From Radiobacillus kanasensis (GTDB taxonomy: Bacteria > Bacillota > Bacilli > Bacillales > Amphibacillaceae): a DNA stretch of 64,000 bases. Position 1 is the first letter of the stretch; each line of letters starts with the position of its first letter. A model generated the notes under the pieces. It had not been told where the DNA came from and did no database searches. It saw only the letters and a list, made by a program, of their open reading frames with translations. Of this stretch, positions 60,220-64,000 are shown one piece after another. The stretch spans positions 3,106,001-3,170,000 of the forward strand of contig NZ_CP088020.1 in assembly GCF_021049245.1 (NCBI RefSeq), written 5' to 3'. Made by a program: the position numbers and the translations under genes.

Positions 60220-61512
60220 TCACTGTATAATAGGTTGACTCGTTAACAGCTCCTCAACGAGAATAGGCCGTTTTTCCTTCACAGATTTCCATACGGCTTC
60301 TCCTGTTGCAACGGCATACGCACCATCCTTACTTCCTGATAAGATATCATACTCCCTTAACGGGTCGACTCCAAGGAAAATATCTTCTTGGATAACAGGG
60401 TCTCCACCACCGTGTCCACCACCGCGTTTTACAACATGAATCGTTTCCTTTGATCCGAATAAAGGAAAGTAGTCAATCGTCTGTTCAGGTGTAGGAAAAG
60501 GAACTCTCGATGGTGCATGAAATTCTGTCGTTTCAATCCGCCCTTTTGTACCATTTATTGCTAGACGGTATCCTTCATACGGCAAAGAGAAATTAATCGA
60601 GTAACTGAGCAATGCTCCTTTATCATAACGGACCGTAGCTGTGTACGTATCCTCAATTTCTATTTCGGAATCAAAGATGCATTGGTCAGGGCGGTAATTC
60701 GTATAGCTACTTTTTCGGGCTAAGTCAGACTCAATATGGTCATCCTGTACCATAGCGCTTTCACTTCTCGTATTCCACCTCATGTAGTAGGAACATCGAT
60801 GCTTCACTTGACATGTCTGACAATACCGATCGTCCTCTTTTGCCGGATTATATACACTATCTTCACCAAAATAATGAAGGGCACCAAAAGCGAACACTTC
60901 CACTGGATTTTGTTCCAGCCACCAATTAATTAAATCAAAGTGGTGTGAGCTTTTATGGATAGATAATCCACCCGAATACTCTCTCCGTCTATTCCATCTC
61001 TGAAAGTAGCTGGATCCATGGTACGTATCAATGTACCAATTCAAGTCTACGGATGTAATCGTTCCAATGTTCCCTTCTCTGATCAGCTCTTTTATTTTCA
61101 TATGATACGGACTATATCGATAATTAAAGGTTACCGTCACTTTCCCTTTACTACTCGCTTCCGCATCTATGATTCTTTGACTATCTCTTGCGGTTGTCGT
61201 CATCGGCTTTTCGGTAACCACATCCAAATCATGCTCTAATGCTTTTAATATATAGTGAACATGGGTATCATCACGACTTGTTACAATAATGACATCCGGT
61301 GAAACTTCCGCTATCATTCGGTCAAACTCATCATCCTTATATTCTGGAACATTTGAAGTCTCCTGAACTTGTTCCTTACATACAGCGAATCGCTTCGAAT
61401 CAGAATCTAATAACCCTACTAATCTATTCGTCTCAGCAAATCGTTGGGTCATAGGTTTAATAAACATGTCAATGGCACGCTTACTAACCCCACATACGGC
61501 AATTCGTCTCAT
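60220..61512 (-). CDS. Gfo/Idh/MocA-family oxidoreductase
   Basis: A 430-residue NAD(P)-dependent sugar oxidoreductase. The Rossmann domain (1-125) has RIAVCGVSKRAID, then VIVTSRDDTHVHYILKALEHDLDVVTEKPMT with the EKP motif. The C-terminal domain includes the substrate-side SGGLSIHKSSHHFDLINWW segment. An insertion with Cys at CQTCQVKHRC suggests a metal site. Two such enzymes are common in pectin and rhamnose clusters; the substrate is unknown. The ATG follows AGGAGGAG. Confidence 0.85.
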   Translation of the reverse strand: MRRIAVCGVSKRAIDMFIKPMTQRFAETNRLVGLLDSDSKRFAVCKEQVQETSNVPEYKDDEFDRMIAEVSPDVIIVTSRDDTHVHYILKALEHDLDVVTEKPMTTTARDSQRIIDAEASSKGKVTVTFNYRYSPYHMKIKELIREGNIGTITSVDLNWYIDTYHGSSYFQRWNRRREYSGGLSIHKSSHHFDLINWWLEQNPVEVFAFGALHYFGEDSVYNPAKEDDRYCQTCQVKHRCSYYMRWNTRSESAMVQDDHIESDLARKSSYTNYRPDQCIFDSEIEIEDTYTATVRYDKGALLSYSINFSLPYEGYRLAINGTKGRIETTEFHAPSRVPFPTPEQTIDYFPLFGSKETIHVVKRGGGHGGGDPVIQEDIFLGVDPLREYDILSGSKDGAYAVATGEAVWKSVKEKRPILVEELLTSQPIIQ

Positions 61513-61533
61513 ATTCCTCCTCCTACAGTCTGT

Positions 61534-62649
61534 CTACTTGTGTAAGTCGGGTAATAGCTCCTGCATTTCTATACTAGCCAGAACAAAGGAACCAACACCG
61601 TGTAAATCATTTGTACTCGTTGGGCGCTTTAAATAATGTTCATAATTTCCGACCCCTGTTCCTATACAGATATCGGGCATTTGAAATAATCCATTTTGAT
61701 CAAATTCCATCCTTTTCAGAAGTCCCTTATACCCTTTAATGGCATATTCGGAATAGGAAGGATCAATATGCCCTTCACGAATCGCTCTTGCTATCGTGTA
61801 CACAAACAAGCTCGTACAGGATGTTTCAAACCAATTCTCTATATCATCTGTTTTATCCACTACTTGATACCACATGCCTGTATCACGGTCTTGAAATGGA
61901 ATGAACCCATTGACCAAATCCTGAAGCGCTTTGGTTAGTTCAGAGCGAGAACTATGATCAGCAGGTAAGAAGCTTAATATTTCATTAAACGTTATTCCAT
62001 ACCACCCGATGGCTCTCCCCCAAAATTCTGGGGATTTTCCTGTTTTCGGATCTGCCCAAGGCTGTACTCTTTTTTCATCCCAAGCATGGTAAAACAGGCC
62101 CGTCTTGTCATCACGCGTGTGCTTTCTCATTAGTCTTTCTTGCTCCAAAACCATATTTAGTAGCTGTGGTTCTCCGTATTTCTTCCCATAGTTCATGGCA
62201 AAGACTCCACCCATATAGAGACCATCCAGCCACATTTGATAAGGATATTTATCTTTATGCCAATATCCTCCATCCGATGTTTGATTTAAAGTTGGAAACA
62301 TTTTTCTAAGCTTGGTAGCCGCTTTCCGATAGCGAGCATCTTCAAATTCTTCATCAAGTGTGAATAACAACAGTCCCGCTTGAATAGCATCTAATTCTTC
62401 CCGATTGAACAAGAAATTCCCATTTTCATCGACTAGATGATCGACGTACTCTTTTACATAACTCAAATATTTATCCTGCTTCACTTTTTCTCTAAGCTGC
62501 AACATGCTTACTAAGAAGACTCCTTGGTGATAATGCCATCGATTCGCCGGTGGTAATTGATCCGGTGTATAGGCATTCATCAAAGAATCACAAGCTGCCT
62601 TTGCCCAATCAAGCGGTGTTTTTAATCGTTCTACAATATTTACTTCCAT
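61534..62649 (-). CDS. Unsaturated rhamnogalacturonyl hydrolase (GH105)
   Basis: A 371-residue (alpha/alpha)6 enzyme that removes the unsaturated galacturonyl residue left by rhamnogalacturonan lyase. Landmarks are NRWHYHQGVFLVSML, QMWLDGLYMGGVFAM with the catalytic Asp, GLFYHAWDE, FWGRAIGWYGITFNE and DTGMWYQVVD. There is no signal peptide, so it works inside the cell. It matches B. subtilis YteR/YesR. I start it at the ATG at 62649; a TTG at 62655 is equally possible. It follows the permeases by 17 bp. Confidence 0.9.
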   Translation of the reverse strand: MEVNIVERLKTPLDWAKAACDSLMNAYTPDQLPPANRWHYHQGVFLVSMLQLREKVKQDKYLSYVKEYVDHLVDENGNFLFNREELDAIQAGLLLFTLDEEFEDARYRKAATKLRKMFPTLNQTSDGGYWHKDKYPYQMWLDGLYMGGVFAMNYGKKYGEPQLLNMVLEQERLMRKHTRDDKTGLFYHAWDEKRVQPWADPKTGKSPEFWGRAIGWYGITFNEILSFLPADHSSRSELTKALQDLVNGFIPFQDRDTGMWYQVVDKTDDIENWFETSCTSLFVYTIARAIREGHIDPSYSEYAIKGYKGLLKRMEFDQNGLFQMPDICIGTGVGNYEHYLKRPTSTNDLHGVGSFVLASIEMQELLPDLHK

Positions 62650-62666
62650 CTCCAATCTTCCTCTCT

Positions 62667-63518
62667 TTATGATTTAAGTCCACTCGTACTAATTCCATCT
62701 ACGATATAGCGCTGGAAGAAAAAGAATATAACAAAGATAGGAACAATACTTAAGGTGGACATCGCAAACATAGCACCCCAATTTGTTACAGAGTTTGGAT
62801 CTGAAAAGAGTTTTAATGCAAGAGATACAGGATATTTCTCAGGTGTAGACAAGTAAATTAATGGCCCCATAAAGTCGTCCCAGCGCCAGTAAAATGAAAA
62901 TATCGTAGCAGTCATCATCGCCGGCACCACTAAAGGTACGATTATCCGTGTAAAAATACCAATATTACTACATCCGTCTATTTTGGCTGCCTCATCTAGT
63001 TCCCTCGGAATAGTTCGAATAAATTGCATAATTAAAAAGATGAAGAATGGTATGCCAAAAAATGTCGGAAGAATTAACGGTAAATACGTATCAATCCAAC
63101 CAAATTGATTAAACATGATATATTGTGGAATCATAACCATTTCAAATGGCAGCATCATAGTTAGCATCATACAGACGAACCAAATGTTTTTACCCTTGAA
63201 CTTTAAACGAGCAAACCCATAGGCAATAATGGTCGAAGATAGGATACTTCCAACGGTCGCAATAATGGTAATAATGAATGAATTTTTAAAAAAGGTACCA
63301 AAGCTAATCCCCGCAAAACCCTTCCAGCCATTTATATAATTTTCAAAATGAAGTACATCTGGAATCAAAGTATGGGCGTCTATGAATACAGAAGAACTTT
63401 CCTTCAAAGAGCTACTTACCATCCAAACTAATGGATATATCATGATACAAGTGAACAGAATCATGACAAGGTGTTGAATCATCTTTTTCATTCTCTTCCT
63501 AGCTTGAGATTGCATCAT
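62667..63518 (-). CDS. ABC oligogalacturonide/rhamnogalacturonide importer permease (MalG type)
   Basis: A 283-residue CUT1 permease with six helices. It has the EAA loop ELDEAAKIDGCSNIGIFTRIIVP and the family's N-terminal block LVWMVSSSLKESSSVFID. It resembles YesQ/YtcP. The ATG follows AAAGGAG. The partner permease lies 12 bp upstream, and GH105 follows. The substrate is inferred from the neighbouring rhamnogalacturonan genes. Confidence 0.88.
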   Translation of the reverse strand: MMQSQARKRMKKMIQHLVMILFTCIMIYPLVWMVSSSLKESSSVFIDAHTLIPDVLHFENYINGWKGFAGISFGTFFKNSFIITIIATVGSILSSTIIAYGFARLKFKGKNIWFVCMMLTMMLPFEMVMIPQYIMFNQFGWIDTYLPLILPTFFGIPFFIFLIMQFIRTIPRELDEAAKIDGCSNIGIFTRIIVPLVVPAMMTATIFSFYWRWDDFMGPLIYLSTPEKYPVSLALKLFSDPNSVTNWGAMFAMSTLSIVPIFVIFFFFQRYIVDGISTSGLKS

Positions 63519-63530
63519 GGTTACTCCTTT

Positions 63531-64000
63531 CTATTTACTCTCGGATTCGTAGTGAACCCAGTGAGGAGAACTCTTGAATATTAAGGCAGTAAAAATAGCG
63601 ATGATAACGAGCATCACCCATGCCATAGCCGAGGCATAACCCATCTCAAAGTATTCAAATGCCCGACGATACATATAAAGCACGTACAATAACGTACTGT
63701 TTACCGGTCCACCATTTGTGACAACGAAACTTGGTGTAAATGCCATAAACCCTTGAATAACCTGCATGACTGTATTAAACAAAATAACAGGTGTTAACAA
63801 AGGCAACGTAATGATAAAGAATTGTTTAAGGGGACCAGCACCGTCCACACTCGAAGCCTCATAATATGTTTTTGGTATGTTTCGTAAGCCAGCCAGAAAT
63901 ATTAACATGGAGGAACCAAATTGCCATCCATAAAGAACGATTAAAGTCCAAATTGCAGTATCTGGATCACCCAACCATGCATGAGTAGGTAGACCTAATG
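63531..64000 (-). CDS. ABC oligogalacturonide/rhamnogalacturonide importer permease (MalF type), partial
   Basis: The C-terminal part (about 156 codons) of a CUT1 permease; the gene continues past the right edge. It contains AWLGDPDTAIWTLIVLYGWQFGSSM, the EAA-type block YYEASSVDGAGPLKQFFIITLP and the ending VMLVIIAIFTALIFKSSPHWV. The open frame reaches the window end without a start. It resembles YesP. Confidence 0.88.
   Translation of the reverse strand, partial: LGLPTHAWLGDPDTAIWTLIVLYGWQFGSSMLIFLAGLRNIPKTYYEASSVDGAGPLKQFFIITLPLLTPVILFNTVMQVIQGFMAFTPSFVVTNGGPVNSTLLYVLYMYRRAFEYFEMGYASAMAWVMLVIIAIFTALIFKSSPHWVHYESESK

Noticed and set aside
1..64000. rRNA, tRNA, insertion sequences or prophage genes
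   Set aside because: No cloverleaf, rRNA segment, transposase, integrase or phage structural gene was seen on either strand.

Overview
The window looks like chromosomal DNA of an AT-rich, Gram-positive spore-former of the family Bacillaceae. Support comes from strong GGAGG-type ribosome sites with frequent TTG/GTG starts, sigma-A promoters, CcpA-type cre sites, lipoprotein signal peptides, two ABC sugar importers without their own ATPase, and Bacillus-type genes (NamZ/NagZ/MurR cluster, AbrB family, DctB-DctS-DctR, XylR/XylA/XylB, YesL, altronate genes). It is not Bacillus subtilis itself: the peptidoglycan-sugar importer is an ABC system rather than a PTS, and the dicarboxylate carrier is a TRAP system. 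I see no rRNA, tRNA, transposase, prophage or CRISPR array.

Layout. 1-11.5 kb: cell-wall sugar recycling. Secreted NagZ and NamZ (+ strand) face a seven-gene MurR-headed operon (- strand) with a serine hydrolase, an ABC importer, a BadF-type MurNAc/GlcNAc kinase and MurQ. 11.7-20.3 kb: glycolate oxidase GlcDF, a small type II toxin-antitoxin pair, threonine catabolism (Kbl/Tdh) and a polar amino-acid ABC importer. 20.4-30.6 kb: a double P-loop ATPase, an AbrB-like regulator, an unusual PRPP-synthetase paralogue, a tandem pair of type I toxin-antitoxin units, a helical protein of unknown role, a PhoU-like/Pit phosphate pair, a large GGDEF-EAL sensor and an NhaC-type antiporter. 30.6-43.5 kb: a xylan/xylose regulon (XylA, XylB, YesL-like, GH43 XynB, ABC importer, XylR, GH10 XynA). 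Three promoters carry the same palindrome over the -35 box. 43.7-50.4 kb: dicarboxylate sensing and TRAP uptake (DctB, DctSR, DctPQM). 50.6-51.8 kb: an MFS transporter. 51.9-64 kb: a pectin/rhamnogalacturonan and uronate region (hydrolase, KduI, UxaB, UxaA, a LacI regulator with two perfect operators, TIM-barrel isomerase, acetylesterase, YesL-like, Gfo/Idh oxidoreductase, GH105, ABC permeases running off the end).

The genes fit a plant-polymer saprophyte. Xylan is cut outside by XynA, xylo-oligosaccharides enter by the ABC importer, and XynB, XylA and XylB feed xylulose 5-phosphate into metabolism under XylR and probable CcpA control. Pectin oligomers appear to be imported and finished inside the cell, because the acetylesterase and GH105 enzyme lack signal peptides.

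The most unusual material is between genes. There are three related type I toxin/antisense-RNA units: one apparently intact, one with an internal deletion, and one with a single-base frameshift. There are also two arrays of about 21-bp periodic repeats, a PRPP-synthetase paralogue with altered catalytic loops, and an ABC-type muropeptide-sugar recycling operon.
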